Positions 1 to 13,343 of a stretch of 64,000 bases of DNA are shown in pieces. The stretch is taken from positions 29,295,043 to 29,359,042 of the forward strand of contig NC_135048.1 in assembly GCF_051014685.1 (NCBI RefSeq). Direction: 5' to 3'. Position numbers and translations under genes: made by a program. The notes below the pieces were generated by a model. That model was not told the DNA's origin. It did not search any database and was given only the letters and a program-made list of their open reading frames with translations. Origin of the DNA: Ptiloglossa arizonensis (Eukaryota > Arthropoda > Insecta > Hymenoptera > Colletidae). Position 1 is the first letter of the stretch. Every line of letters begins with the position of its first letter.

Positions 1-464
1 TTCTTTACAGCAGTTCATACATACGCAAACATACATATATATACGTACACACACCCTGCCTCGAACTCCGCCTTTCTTCGCGCTATTCTTCTGTTTTCGA
101 TCGATCGTTTCGAACACACGATTTCTTCTCCTTCGTCGATACGACGAAACGATAATTCGAGTATCCGCGATTTTAACCCTTCGAGTACCAGAACACTTGT
201 CAAACACAAACAAACGCACGGTTACAGGAACAATCGTGCGTCTCTCGATCGATTCTCTCTCGGAGAATCTTTGTCAAATTTTTACCCAAAATTCCGCGAA
301 CGAGTAAATCGTATTTATTGCGACTTAAAGAAGAATATTAACTTTGAAACTTGATGAAAAATATTAAATTCCAGTACCACGGAAAGTAGGTTCGTTCTCT
401 TTGTAGACAGACGATTTGTGTGCTTTTTATTATTACCGAATTTTGTCATTCTCGTTGAACATTA
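1..464. other. Non-coding, nothing recognised
   Basis: Short open frames only, with no splice-compatible coding signal and no recognised protein similarity. Composition is AT-rich with moderate CpG. No repeat structure is evident here. Confidence 0.5.
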
Positions 465-1015
465 TCTTTTAACGACTGTGAAAAATTTTTTTTTTGTTGT
501 TTTTGGACTATTTTTATTTATTTTCTGCTCTACGAATCGTTCTCATGGGTAATTATTTCTGCATACAAGCACGACTGTGAAAACTTTGTTTATTTTCTTT
601 TTTGGAAGATTTTTATTTATTTTCTACTCTACGAATCGTTCTCATCGATAATTATATCTGCATATAAACACAACGATTGTGAAAACTATGTTTATTTTCT
701 TTTTTGGACGATTTTTATTTATTTTTGCTCTTTTACAGATCATTCTCACCGGTCAATATTTCTACATAGAAGTACGACTGTGAAAACCAAGATAATTTCT
801 ATTCTCAACAATTTTTATTTATTTCCGTTATTTATTGAATCATTCTCACATTATCTCTGCATACAACTACAACGACTGTGAAAACTAAGTTCATTTTCTA
901 TTTTCGAAGATTTTTATTTATTTTCTACTCTACGAATAGTAGAGTTTTCTAGTCTACATTCTCACCGGTCAATATCTCTCCACACAGAAGTACAACAACC
1001 GTAAAAACTAAGTTA
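465..1015. repeat. Degenerate tandem repeat, about 100-120 bp unit
   Basis: Six diverged copies begin with the word CGACTGTGAAAAC or a close variant, near 473, 571, 672, 774, 872 and 994. Each is followed by a T-rich block containing ATTTTTATTTATTTTC and then TCTACGAATCGTTCTCA. Unit spacing is about 98-122 bp. The copies differ by small indels, so the array is old. No coding capacity is seen. Confidence 0.8.
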
Positions 1016-2250
1016 ATTCAATCGCGATATATTTTCACGTTCGTATCCACCATTTCTACCGTCCTTATCGCCATTATCGCGCACTCCAAGTCTCGAGTCA
1101 CGACTCGCGAGTATTTTCTCAAACTCGAACCCTTTCATTTCGACCCATCGTCGAAGTAGTCTCAGTTCTTCCCTGTCAGCCGTTCCACTTTCAAAGGGAG
1201 AACTCGCGATAACGCTCGATGGGCAATTCCTCCACGGTACTCGAAGGGTTAATCGGCACGGTTGATCGTTCTCCCACGGTGGAAACGTTCTCTTATCTCT
1301 CCCGTCTTATCGCGATCGCGCGCAAATTCTCGTCCGAGCTCGTCGCGATCCAACGGAATCAATTTCGGTAATAAAGAGAATCGGGCCGCTCCGATGAACA
1401 CACTTAAAAAAAAAAGAAAAGAAAAAACACACGAACACGCTCGAACGCGTACGAACACACGTATATACAGACACTAATGCAACAGTATTCGAAGAGAAGG
1501 CATTAGAAGTATTCGTCGGGAGCGTGTCGAGGATGGTCAGGTCGCTCGATTCGCGGTTCTCCGCGCTTGTTTAAAAGAAAAACAATTTCCTCTTCGAGCA
1601 ACGTACTCGACGTGGCGAAGTCACGGGCGCGATTCTCGAATCGGGAACAAATCGAAAGCGCACACTAAACACGGGGTAAGCACATCTCACGGGGTGATGA
1701 GTAATTCGCAGAATCGTAAACGGGGGACGAACGGAATCTAGTCAAAAAGGTGTGAAAAGAAACGATGAGAAATATATATAGAAAACCCTAATACACCGGC
1801 TGCGTCTCGTGGGTATTTCGTGTATAATTTAACAAAGATCCGCCCGAGGCTTCCCTCGAACTCGAGTACGCGCTTCGATTCAACGTAAACGGCTAGCACA
1901 CGCAAAGAAAACGTATCTTTCTAGGGTCTAGGATTGTTTCTTTCTTTTTTTGTTTTTTTTTTTTTTTTTCTTTTTTATATATATCTTCAATCGACGAGAG
2001 GTTTACGGATTTCTTTCCGGTTCATCGGGACAACGATGAGACGTAACGACGATCACCCGGTCGATCGATTCGCGATACGACCGAGGAGATTTATTTTACC
2101 GCGGGAAAATTCGAACCGATCCGACCGCGTGACAATGGCCGTGTGTACGGTCTTGGCTCGTAATTCGATCGACGTTCGTCAACGAACACTTAGTCGGCGG
2201 TATCGTCAATTACACTTTTGTATCACGATCGATTCGACGAGTCGATAACG
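1016..2250. other. CpG-rich non-coding segment
   Basis: This segment has many CpG dinucleotides (TCGA, CGCG, CGAT words) and no repeat unit. Its open frames of up to 104 aa are arginine/serine-rich frames of CpG-rich DNA, with no recognisable domain. It could be UTR or regulatory sequence of a gene off the left edge, which I cannot show. Confidence 0.35.
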
Positions 2251-3760
2251 ATGACAGATGAACAAAATTAACGATTCGACGGATCGATAGTGTTGAAAGA
2301 TGAACAAAATTACCCATTCGAGAATGTTGAAAGATGAGAAAAATTACCGATTCGACGAGTTGATAATCTTAAATGATGAACAAAATTAACGATTCGACGA
2401 GTCGATAGTGTTGAAAGATGACAAAAATTACCGATTCGACAAATCGATAGTGTTGAAAGACAAAAAGAATTACCGATTCGACAAATCGATAGTGTTGAAA
2501 GACGAAAAAAATTACCGATTCGATAATGTTGAAAGATGAGAAAAATTACCGATTCGACGAGTTGATAATCTTAAATGATGAACAAAATTACCGATTCGAC
2601 GAGTCGATAGTATTGAAAGATGACAAAAATTACCGATTCGACAAATCGATAGTGTTGAAAGACAAAAACAATTACCGATTCGACAAATCGATAGTGTTGA
2701 AAGATGACAAAAATTACCAATTCGACAAATCGATAGTGTTGAAAGACAAAAAGAATTACCGATTCGACAAATCGATAGTGTTGAAAGACGAAAAAAATTA
2801 CCGATTCGATAATGTTGAAAGATGAAAAAAATTACCGATTCGACGAGTTGATAATCTTAAAAGATGAAAAAAATTACCGATTTCACGAATTGTTAATTTT
2901 AAAAGATGAAAAGAATTACCGATTCGACGAGTCGATAGTGTTGAAAGATGAAAAAAATTACCGATAACGACGATAGGTGAAAAAAATTACCGATTCGACG
3001 AGTCGATAGTGTTGAAAGACGAAAAAAGTTACCGATTCGATAATGTTGAAAGATGAAAAAAATTACCGATTCGACGAGTTGATAATCTTAAAAGATGAAA
3101 AAAATTACCGATTTGTCGAGTTGATAATTTTAAAAGATGAAAAGAATTACCGATTCGACGAGTCGATAGTTTTGAAAGATGAAAAAAATTACCGATTCGA
3201 CGAATCGATAATATTGATAGGTGAAAAAAATTACCCATTCGACGAATCGATAATATTGATAGGTGTAAAAAATTACCGATTCGACAATGTTGAAAGACGA
3301 AAAAATTACCAATTCGACGAATCGATAATATTGATAGGTGTAAAAAATTACCAATTCGACGAATCGATAATATTGATAGGTGAAAGAAATTACCGATTCG
3401 ACAATGTTGATAGGTGAAAAAAATTACCAAATTGACGAATCGATAATATTGATAGGTGAAAAAAATTACCAATTCGACGAATCGATAATATTGATAGATG
3501 AAAAAAATTACCAATTCGACGAATCGATAATATTGATAGGTGAAAGAAATTACCGATTCGACAATGTTGATAGGTGAAAAAAATTACCAATTTGACGAAT
3601 CGATAATATTGATAGGTGAAAAAAATTACCAATTCGACGAATCGATAATATTGATAGATGAAAAAAATTACCAATTCGACGAATCGATAATATTGATAGG
3701 TAAAAAAAATGACCGATTCGACGAGTCGACAATGTTGATAGATAAAAAAAAATGGCCGAT
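2251..3760. repeat. 42-bp minisatellite array
   Basis: About 35 tandem units carry the words AATTACCGATTCGACGA and TCGATAGTGTTGAAAGATGA. Measured spacing between successive ATTACC words is 42 bp (for example 2587 to 2629). Toward the right end the unit drifts to AATTACCAATTCGACGAATC plus GATAATATTGATAGGTG. Because 42 is a multiple of three, the array stays open on both strands and yields 60-160 aa repetitive frames; I treat these as by-products, not genes. Confidence 0.93.
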
Positions 3761-4978
3761 TCGTGTTCGTAGATCATAAATCGCATTCCGATTACTTTAC
3801 TCGAGCAATTAAACGAACGATCGATCGCAATCCAAAACCGTCGCGCGGCCATTACGGATCCCCGTATTATCGTTCGATATACGTCTCACTTCCACCCGTT
3901 GATCGTGGTAAAATTTCGTCGCTTTCTCGTACTTCCACTAATTTTTAAGCGCCGCGATCGTCGACGATCGAAGCCACAGAAAAAGCGCAGCCTACCATTA
4001 AATGCGAAACGATCGAATCGATCGATCAGTCGATCGGCGATTCGCGGAGCGAAGTGTGTGTGCGCGCGTGTGCGTGGAACGATCCACCACGAATCGCACG
4101 ACGAGTCTCTTCGTGGAACGAATCGCCGATCGACGACGACGGCAACGTGAGAAAAGAAAAAAGGAGAGAAAAGAAACAAAAAAAAAAAAAAAAAAAAAAG
4201 AAGTAAATAACGATGTATCGCAGACTGATATACGCAACGATCATCGGATCGTGTAAAGAAGAAGTGTTTTAAACGAAGCTACGCGGCGCATCGCGAATAC
4301 GATTCCAAGAGCGAACGATCCGGATGAACAGGAACGAACAATCGAGGGCAAGGGAACGAACGAATATAATGAGAAATGAGAAAGAAAATAAATAAACACC
4401 GAAAACGTTAACTACGCGGCGCGATGCACCGCAGAAGCGCGCGTTCGAGGACGCTGATGGTTGTTCGAACTTCCTTTCGCGAAGCCTCGGTTTTGAGAAA
4501 GAGAGAGAGAGTAGAAGAAGAAGAAAAAGAAAGGAAGAAAAGCGAGATTTAGGGATAGAAATACGCAGAGAGTTTCCTTTCGCGGCGATTCGCGAAACGA
4601 ACGAAAGAAAGAAAGAGAAAAGAAACGATGATCCAAAGGTTCCGCGACACGAACGATATACACCGCGAACACACGTATAAGTACACATCCGTCGTCTATC
4701 CGTTTAGCTTGGAACGTGACAACTTCTATGGTTCCTGCAAATGTCATGGTGCTCGTAAGATTTCATAACGGAACTGAGGTTTTATTTTTCCTTTTCTTTT
4801 TGTTCTTACAATTAACGCTGCCCCACAACCCCTGGCCGTTCGTTTCCTCCGTTGTTTCGCTGTCACCCTTCTCGGCTTTCGAGTTCTCTCCGAAGGAAAC
4901 GTCGACTTCGCACGCGTCGTAAGTTTAAGGCAGCTTTAAAACGAGAGAAAAATGCGGACGAGTGTGTGTGCATACAAG

Positions 4979-4980
<2 letters not shown>

Positions 4981-5028
<48 letters not shown>
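4981..5028. repeat. (GA)n microsatellite
   Basis: Uninterrupted GA/AG dinucleotide run on the plus strand, after AAGAAAGAAA. Confidence 0.95.
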
Positions 5029-5030
<2 letters not shown>

Positions 5031-5137
5031 TGTGTGGATTCTTTCGTGTATTTTTCTTTTCTTTCTTATCTTCCGTTTCCTTCATTTTGTTCGATATCTT
5101 CCGTTCGCACGTATCGCGCGAGAAGAAACGAGAAAAC

Positions 5138-5141
<4 letters not shown>

Positions 5142-5169
<28 letters not shown>

Positions 5170-5206
5170 TAAATATATATATAGAAAGAGAGAGAGAGAG
5201 AGTGAG
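5142..5206. repeat. (CA)n, (TA)n and (GA)n compound microsatellite
   Basis: A short TATATA lead is followed by a CA run, then ATATATAT, then a GA run. It is a compound simple repeat about 110 bp downstream of the longer GA run. Confidence 0.9.
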
Positions 5207-7131
5207 TAAAATAAAAAAAAAAAATGCCGGTGTGGTATAAGAATAGTGAATCGAAGAACGGTACGAGATTCGCCAAGGCCTTCACGCTGAACTTTCCGCG
5301 GATACGTTAACAGGCAATGTGGAAGACTCGGGCATTCTACCGGATGCCTAGGCCCGAATGATAAATGACACGTATACGCGACCGTGTGCGTCTGTATGTC
5401 TGTATGGGTGATATTGTGCACGTTTTACGTATGTGCACACGCGTGTGTGTCCACGCTACTACTAGCGGTCTATATTCGTCAGTCGGGATTAACGCGCAGG
5501 ACGCTGAAAACTAACGCGTCTCAGATCGTTGGGACGTGTGAAACGAGAACAAACGATTAACGATCGCGCATCGATTCCACGTTGTTCGGTATCACGGTGG
5601 CGAGTCCGGGCCCGTATATGCTACTACTAACTCTACGCCGCGCGAACGACATTGGAAACAGAGACCAGCGAGACAAATACCGGAGGAAATTCTACGTTCG
5701 TTCGACACGACACATTCGTTTTTCTACCCGTTGAACACAACACAGATGTACATTACCGGAACGTTGAGTTTAACGCATCCGCGAACCCCAACGTTCGATT
5801 GTAATTCGGGACGTACGATACTTTTTCAACCACGAGACCCACTAGGTGGTCCTAGAACAGCCTTTCTCGAAATGAAACGATCCACCGGGTGTCTTCCGTT
5901 TCGTATCGACGTTTCGCGAGTCTTTGAGCGTGTACCCGGGTAATCTACCGGTTGTTAACGCTCATGATAGTTTTCCGTGTTCGAGGATGGTCCTCGAGGT
6001 TGGTTATGTATCGTGGAAAGATTGTTTGAGTAATTGTTGCTTTACGGTATAATCCACGGCAGTGGCGTTGTTTAAAGGTTTACATTGTATTTCTCGAGAA
6101 CGTTCCGAAGGGACCGTGCGCGTTAACAACCACCGAGACGTGACCACGTACGACGAACGTACCCTCTGTGCGGGAGAGCTTCCCGCGCGTCGAGTACACG
6201 TGGCCGTGGAACGCCCATGGGCGTTCAACGCACGTGACCGACCGTTCGCGGTCGAAGAGGTTAACGCGAGTTCGACGACCGTGGAAACGAACTCGAACCG
6301 TGCGTGACGATCGACTTCTGTGAACAAACGACACCGATCGATCCGTATTGGGAAATATACTATCGAAACGAGACGAGGACCGCTTCGTGAACGATCGTCG
6401 TTTCTCCTGTTGATTTTCCACGATTCGGGTAAACGCTCGACGAAGACTCGCGAGGTAACACGACGATGCGCTAAATACACCGAGCGAGACGAACTCCGAT
6501 CGGCGGACCGATGCGACCGGAGAGCGACACTCCCCGTTCGATTTGTGAAGTTCCAGTTGCGATCGGTTCGAGGATTAAAAATAATTTCACGCGTAATTTC
6601 TGACGACGCAACAGTGATTCTTAACCGCCGTGACCGTTTCGTCATCCAACGTGATCCGTTGAGTTTTTATTTTTCATAGTTTTTAACGTTGTTACTCCTA
6701 TAATTGTCGACGATCGAGAAGAGTTTTTTTCCCGTCACCGAACCGGAGGAGCTCGATTGCGGGGGTTAAGAACCACTGTTGGGCGTCGACCAATCGACGG
6801 GAACGAGAGAGGGGGAAGAAGGGGAGGGGCGTACGACGGAGCTCGCCGCGATTCGTTCGTATCGCGTCGGCGTCAGTTGATGTTTGAGAAACGCTGTTCT
6901 AGAAGGTGTACGGCAGTCCCGGCGACCGGGCCCCGGTTCGCAGATGCGTTAACGATGAACGAGTCGATGTCACAAGTATATATTTTTTTATTACGCTCGA
7001 AGTGCAATCTCGAATCGCGGGCGATGGTTTCCAGTGACGTTTCGTCGATTGTCATTCCGTATATTGCCTCGATTCCCTACCTTGCCTGCAATAAACGCAC
7101 TATTATAAATAATGAGACGAAAAGGGGGAGA

Positions 7132-7184
7132 GAAAGCGAGAGAGAGAGAGAGAGAGAGAGCGTGTATGTCGAGTGTGCATGGTA

Positions 7185-7230
<46 letters not shown>
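7132..7230. repeat. Pair of (GA)n microsatellites
   Basis: Two GA runs (about 7136-7160 and 7189-7229) are separated by about 30 bp of unique sequence. They are simple-sequence DNA within the possible 3'UTR. Confidence 0.93.
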
Positions 7231-7233
<3 letters not shown>

Positions 7234-7633
7234 TGAACCTAGCGTGTAAGATTTAACCTGCGAAAAAAAAGAACATAAAAAAAATGAAAGAGAGGGATAA
7301 TACGAACAAAGACGAAAGACGGTGTAGAGAAATGAAAGGAGAACCCGAGAAGATCGTGTAAATACCGCTGAAAGTAGATATGATCGAAGGAAGCAAGCGA
7401 CTAACCGCCTCGACAACAAAACAACAAGCAATATTTAGTTCTTACCATCTCGTAATAATTAAACGATAACTCCAACTCTGTACTGTACACGCGTGTAAGC
7501 GCTCGTAACGTATTTAAACGACTATAAATTAAATGTTAATTATCCTTACACTTCGTATATAGTAAAATTGTTACGCATTTATTATCATTACAATTATTGA
7601 ATAGGTAATGCTCAATTAGCATTTGTTTCTTAA

Positions 7634-7646
7634 AATAAAGAATAAA
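7634..7646 (+). terminator. Tandem polyadenylation signals
   Basis: Two canonical AATAAA hexamers occur one base apart in AT-rich DNA. If the preceding 3.9 kb is transcribed on the plus strand, this is its likely 3' end. It would then be convergent with FAM76, whose stop codon is 2 kb to the right. Confidence 0.4.
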
Positions 7647-7776
7647 TATATGGCTGTTGGATATTTATATTGCACATATCACTACCTATCATTCGCACCT
7701 GCCCCCCATTCACCGTGAACGACGCCAGAGATCCTGAGTCTCGAAATAACGAAGGGTACAGAAGTGATCCAAGAGT

Positions 7777-7998
7777 TAGGCCTGGGACTACTCGAATGAT
7801 TTAATATCCGAATAATTTTCAAGGGCGTTCGAACGCTACGAATGAACTTCGAATGTTCTCGGTACTCGCTCACGAGCGAGGCCCCGAACGGTATTCGAAT
7901 TGTATTCGCCGATTGTTTGAATTGTACTCACGAGTGAATGAATCGCTCGAGTATTCGAATACGGAATATATTCGACGATATAGTCCCAGCCCCGATAC
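7777..7998. mobile_element. Candidate small inverted-repeat element (MITE-like)
   Basis: The left end reads TAGGCCTGGGACTA. Its reverse complement is closely matched at the right end by TAGTCCCAGCCCCGATA. Between the ends are about 190 bp of degenerate TTCGAAT words, the same family as the large arrays after 25 kb. No clear target-site duplication is visible, so the boundaries and the assignment are tentative. Confidence 0.4.
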
Positions 7999-8017
7999 GA
8001 AATCACGAGTTGGGTGT

Positions 8018-8021
8018 TTTT

Positions 8022-8054
<33 letters not shown>

Positions 8055-8055
8055 T
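8018..8055. repeat. Poly(T) and (ATT)n tract
   Basis: A T homopolymer runs directly into an ATT trinucleotide array. It is simple sequence with no gene. Confidence 0.9.
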
Positions 8056-9555
8056 TCCCGAACACTCGTGTTCGAGACTGAACGCGTCGACTTGTTCTTC
8101 TGTTGAATCCGATCGAGAAACGACGATCGAATAACAGAGAGACGGATCCTTCTGTCAGGAAGGAAGTCCAAGGATATGTTTCAACTCATAAGGCGAGGTA
8201 TATTTCATTTTCAACCTTTTATTGTAAATTGATCTACAATCACCATATCCTGGTTCATCGTCGTTTACATCTTCATCGTTTATAAATAGGAAAAAAATGT
8301 TACAGCAGCACTATTGCTCAATTATCATAGTGTGTGTATTGTTTGTGTGTACGCGTGTTTGCACATATAACTCTGTTCGTTTCACGCAAACATCGACGTT
8401 CGTGATCGTGATGTTTTCAGATTTGTTTTTTGTTTTTTTTTTTTGTTATTTGTTATTTGTTATTTGTTTGTTTTGAATCACTTGTTTTATCAGACCGGAT
8501 GCCTGTCCAATTCCTTATTGTACAATTAGACGATTACAAGCGCGGCTTCTTCGTAGTCAGAGAACGTGCTCTTTCGCGGTGTGTACACCGGATCGCATAA
8601 GTTCGCGTTTCCGCGAATCAGGATGTCGTCCGTGAACACGGAGCGAAACGAGCTTAGGGGAGAAGCCTACCTAACTCACGAGAGTCGCACAATCATTTTT
8701 GCCACTTGCATCGTCAGCCTCGTGCACACACGCCCCGAGGATAATATACATTCCTATATTAATTAGAAAAATAATACAGATTTTGCCTTGTTAATGGAAA
8801 CAATTAGCTATACGTAATTATACCACATGATTTATGCGGGTATGGACATTCGAGTGTGTTGTCACAGCTAACCAAGTCCCTGAAAACAATTTTAAGAAAA
8901 GTCTTTCATCTCCCGGAACAATCACACGTTCCATTGTTATGTTTTTAACGACATTATAACGTAGTACGCGGCCGCGAATTGAACGCAAACGCAAAACGGT
9001 GCACGCGATAAAACGTGGACCTCGTGTCCGTATGATCACGTGTTACAGATCGAAATTTGATAAAAAGAAAGAACATAATTGAAGCTCGCCGGAGTGGACA
9101 CGTACGCGGTAACAAACTGCCATTGTGCCCGTGATTTCGAAACAGGAAAGATCAACGTTGTTGTTGTCGTTATTTTTTTTCTTTCTTTTCCCAGTTGTCG
9201 TCAATTCCATTCGAGCGTGTCAATTTTAATTCGCAAGCCGTTCAAATAGTGTTAAAATACTTAAGAATGAATGAAAACTACGTTCTCTGTATAGATATGG
9301 TAAAGTCACTCCGAAATGGGTATATATCTTTGTATGAAAATATAGGAGCGAGGTAGCGAAAATAATACATTCTTGTACACATACTTGGAAACGACAGATC
9401 ACAATTAAAAACACAAAAAAAGAAAAAAAAAATTATGGAATCCTTCTGGTAACGTTTGGCCCTTAGCGGTAAACAAAACATTAAGAAGCCATGAACGCTG
9501 AATCACAAATAAAATACCATTCCAAACGCTAAATATATAATCAATTATACAACGA
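8056..9555. other. Intergenic region, nothing recognised
   Basis: AT-rich DNA with some CpG-rich patches. Open frames are all under 80 codons with no domain or splice support. It lies between the possible plus-strand transcript end and the 3' end of FAM76. Confidence 0.4.
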
Positions 9556-9561
9556 TTTATT
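9556..9561 (-). terminator. FAM76 polyadenylation signal
   Basis: TTTATT on the plus strand is AATAAA on the minus strand, 107 bp downstream of the FAM76 stop codon. It is the nearest canonical hexamer. Confidence 0.6.
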
Positions 9562-9667
9562 ATTGTAGGATATGTCGGTATCGACGAATTAAAAACGTAA
9601 ATGTAGAATATTCTCGTTCGAACATTAATTGACGAAGAATAATTAGGTTGTGAATTGTCCTACCTTA

Positions 9668-11564
<1,897 letters not shown>

Positions 11565-12271
11565 CGTCGTGCGTCGATTTGTGTTTGGCCTCGGTGATCC
11601 GAAAAACCGTACGTCACCGACGATAAAAACTGATTCGTAAAAGCAACGACTGATCGGAACGACGTTTCGCTTTTCGCTGCTTGTTGCAGAACAAAAAGAA
11701 ACGTAAAATTCGACGGCGACGGCACTCCCGGTAACAACTCCTTACATGTTTCAGGATGTTTTCCGCGTACGACGCGATTGTTTTGCGTACATAACCGCGT
11801 CACTTCGCTCGTTCGGTGCACCGGTTGTTGATTTCAGACGGCCATCTGTGACTTCTTACGAGAGAAACGTTTTCACCAAGTCCGCGTCGACGACCAGATG
11901 TCGCTTCGGTTCGCCACACTCACCCCCCGATAGAATGCGTTACAAACCAATCGTCAATTTTCTAACCAAAAGAATCGAACGACAATTGGTTAAATTTTTC
12001 CTTCTACTACTGTATCACGACTGTCGTAGCATTTGCCCTCTTTGACCTTTCGTCGTGTTACCGACCAATCGGTGTACTTTATTCGGTGACTCGTTGAAAG
12101 GAGTCGGAGAGACTTGTCCGAGCGCGTGAGAAAGTACACGCGTCTTGTATTCACGTAGCTCCGAATATAAACATAACCTGAAACCGCATGGTTCATTGTG
12201 ATGTAAACATGTTTGATTTATTTAAAAGTTGAAGCGTGGCATTTCTAATAGGAAGATTAAGTGATCGAACA
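11565..12271. promoter_or_regulatory. Divergent promoter region between FAM76 and the RRM gene
   Basis: The 707 bp between two start codons facing away from each other must hold both 5'UTRs and both promoters unless upstream non-coding exons exist. The sequence is CpG-containing and has no obvious TATA box near either ATG, as expected for broadly expressed genes. Transcription start sites cannot be placed from sequence alone. Confidence 0.6.
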
Positions 12272-13116
12272 ATGAAATTCGCCAAGAAATTACAACGTCG
12301 ACGGGAACAAAAAAGAAAGGCTCTTTATGTTCGTTTACCGCACGTGATACGACAAGAAGAAGATGTGGCGAAGTTATTTACTGGTGATTTCAAGGTGAAA
12401 CTTCTTCGACAAGCCAGGAAATATTGCTACGTGATATTTGCAGATGTCGAGGAACAAATAAAAAATTTGGAAGCCACGAAAGATACGCTAATAAATGGGA
12501 AACCCATAGTAGTTGCGCCTGCAATTACAAAACTCCAGAAAAGTACGCGAAGGTTGCGGAGAAAGAAAATCGTTATTCCTGAAGTAAAGGAAGATCCAAA
12601 AATTACAAGGACGTAAGTAGTTGTTACATTTTCGTTGTTGTTGTTACTGAATTTTTAAATTCATTAAAAATGAAATTTATTGACAGACTATTTGTGTCGA
12701 ACATTAAATGTGGAACGAAACTTCATGAATTGAAAGAAGTTATTCCAGGATGTCTGACTGTTAAAATGTTGGAACCATATTCTCCAAACTTTAGGTAATT
12801 ATTGTTTTATTATGTATTATTATTCAGATATGTTATTTATAAAGTTTATGAAAATCTGTAAAATATGTTTAGGAGTGCAATGATTAAAATGGAAAATGCA
12901 CAGATGGCAGCAGAGTATTTGTTACGAATAAAGGACTGGCCAATTGTGCGTGGGTATAAGTTAAAGTTTAAGTGCGACACAAGAAATAGACTTAGAAAGT
13001 GCAAGTCGGATGCTCCTCTTAAAATTTATGATGGTGAACCAGAAGAAAACGAAGATTCTAATAAAAGAATAAAATACGAACCTTTAGATCATATAGTGCT
13101 TGAAAACAAAATGTAA
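12272..13116 (+). CDS. Small protein with two RRM-like domains, 3 exons
   Basis: Exons 12272-12612, 12687-12794 and 12873-13116 join in frame (GTAAGT/ACAG, GTAATT/TTAG) to give 230 aa. The N-terminus is very basic (MKFAKKLQRRREQKRK). Residues 17-84 fit an RRM: ALYVRLP as the RNP2-like strand, KYCYVIF as the RNP1-like strand, then an NGKPI turn. A basic linker follows (RRLRRKK, about 93-99). Residues 114-183 fit a second, more diverged RRM: TLFVSNI at the RNP2 position, SAMIKMEN near RNP1, and RGYKLKFK as the last strand. The C-terminus is acidic, then basic. RNA binding, probably nuclear or nucleolar given the basic stretches, is inference; I cannot name an ortholog. A frame extends upstream to 12236, but without an ATG, so 12272 is the likely start. 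It is divergent from FAM76 and about 2.4 kb upstream of ttv. Confidence 0.87.
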
Positions 13117-13151
13117 ATTTTATTGTTATATTAAAATTATTTTTTGCATGT

Positions 13152-13157
13152 ATTAAA
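13152..13157 (+). terminator. Variant poly(A) signal of the RRM gene
   Basis: ATTAAA lies 36 bp after the stop codon. It is a common variant hexamer and would give a very short 3'UTR. The canonical signal at 13338 is the alternative. Confidence 0.3.
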
Positions 13158-13337
13158 TTCTATTATTTACTTAATATTTGTTATTTATAATTCTACGGTT
13201 CAATAACGTAAATTTAAAAAGTTTTTGTATGATAGGGATGAATCACATTGTTTAAAAAAGCTTAACTGTTTACTTAAGCCTCTTAAATATTTATTATTAT
13301 ACTAGTTATAACTGTGTTAGGCAATATTGAATTGATT

Positions 13338-13343
13338 AATAAA
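13338..13343 (+). terminator. Canonical poly(A) signal of the RRM gene
   Basis: AATAAA lies 222 bp after the stop codon in AT-rich sequence. Confidence 0.5.

Larger units (their letters stand above)
3761..7680 (+). other. Possible long 3'UTR or other non-coding transcript region
   Basis: This is 3.9 kb without a convincing coding exon. It has GA and CA microsatellites, many T-runs, and ends with two AATAAA words at 7634-7639 and 7641-7646 in AT-rich sequence. That pattern resembles the long 3'UTR of an insect neuronal or developmental gene on the plus strand whose coding part lies to the left. A 46-codon ATG frame at 4628-4768 contains SCKCHGAR before its stop; I do not recognise it. The transcript assignment is inference. 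Confidence 0.3.
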
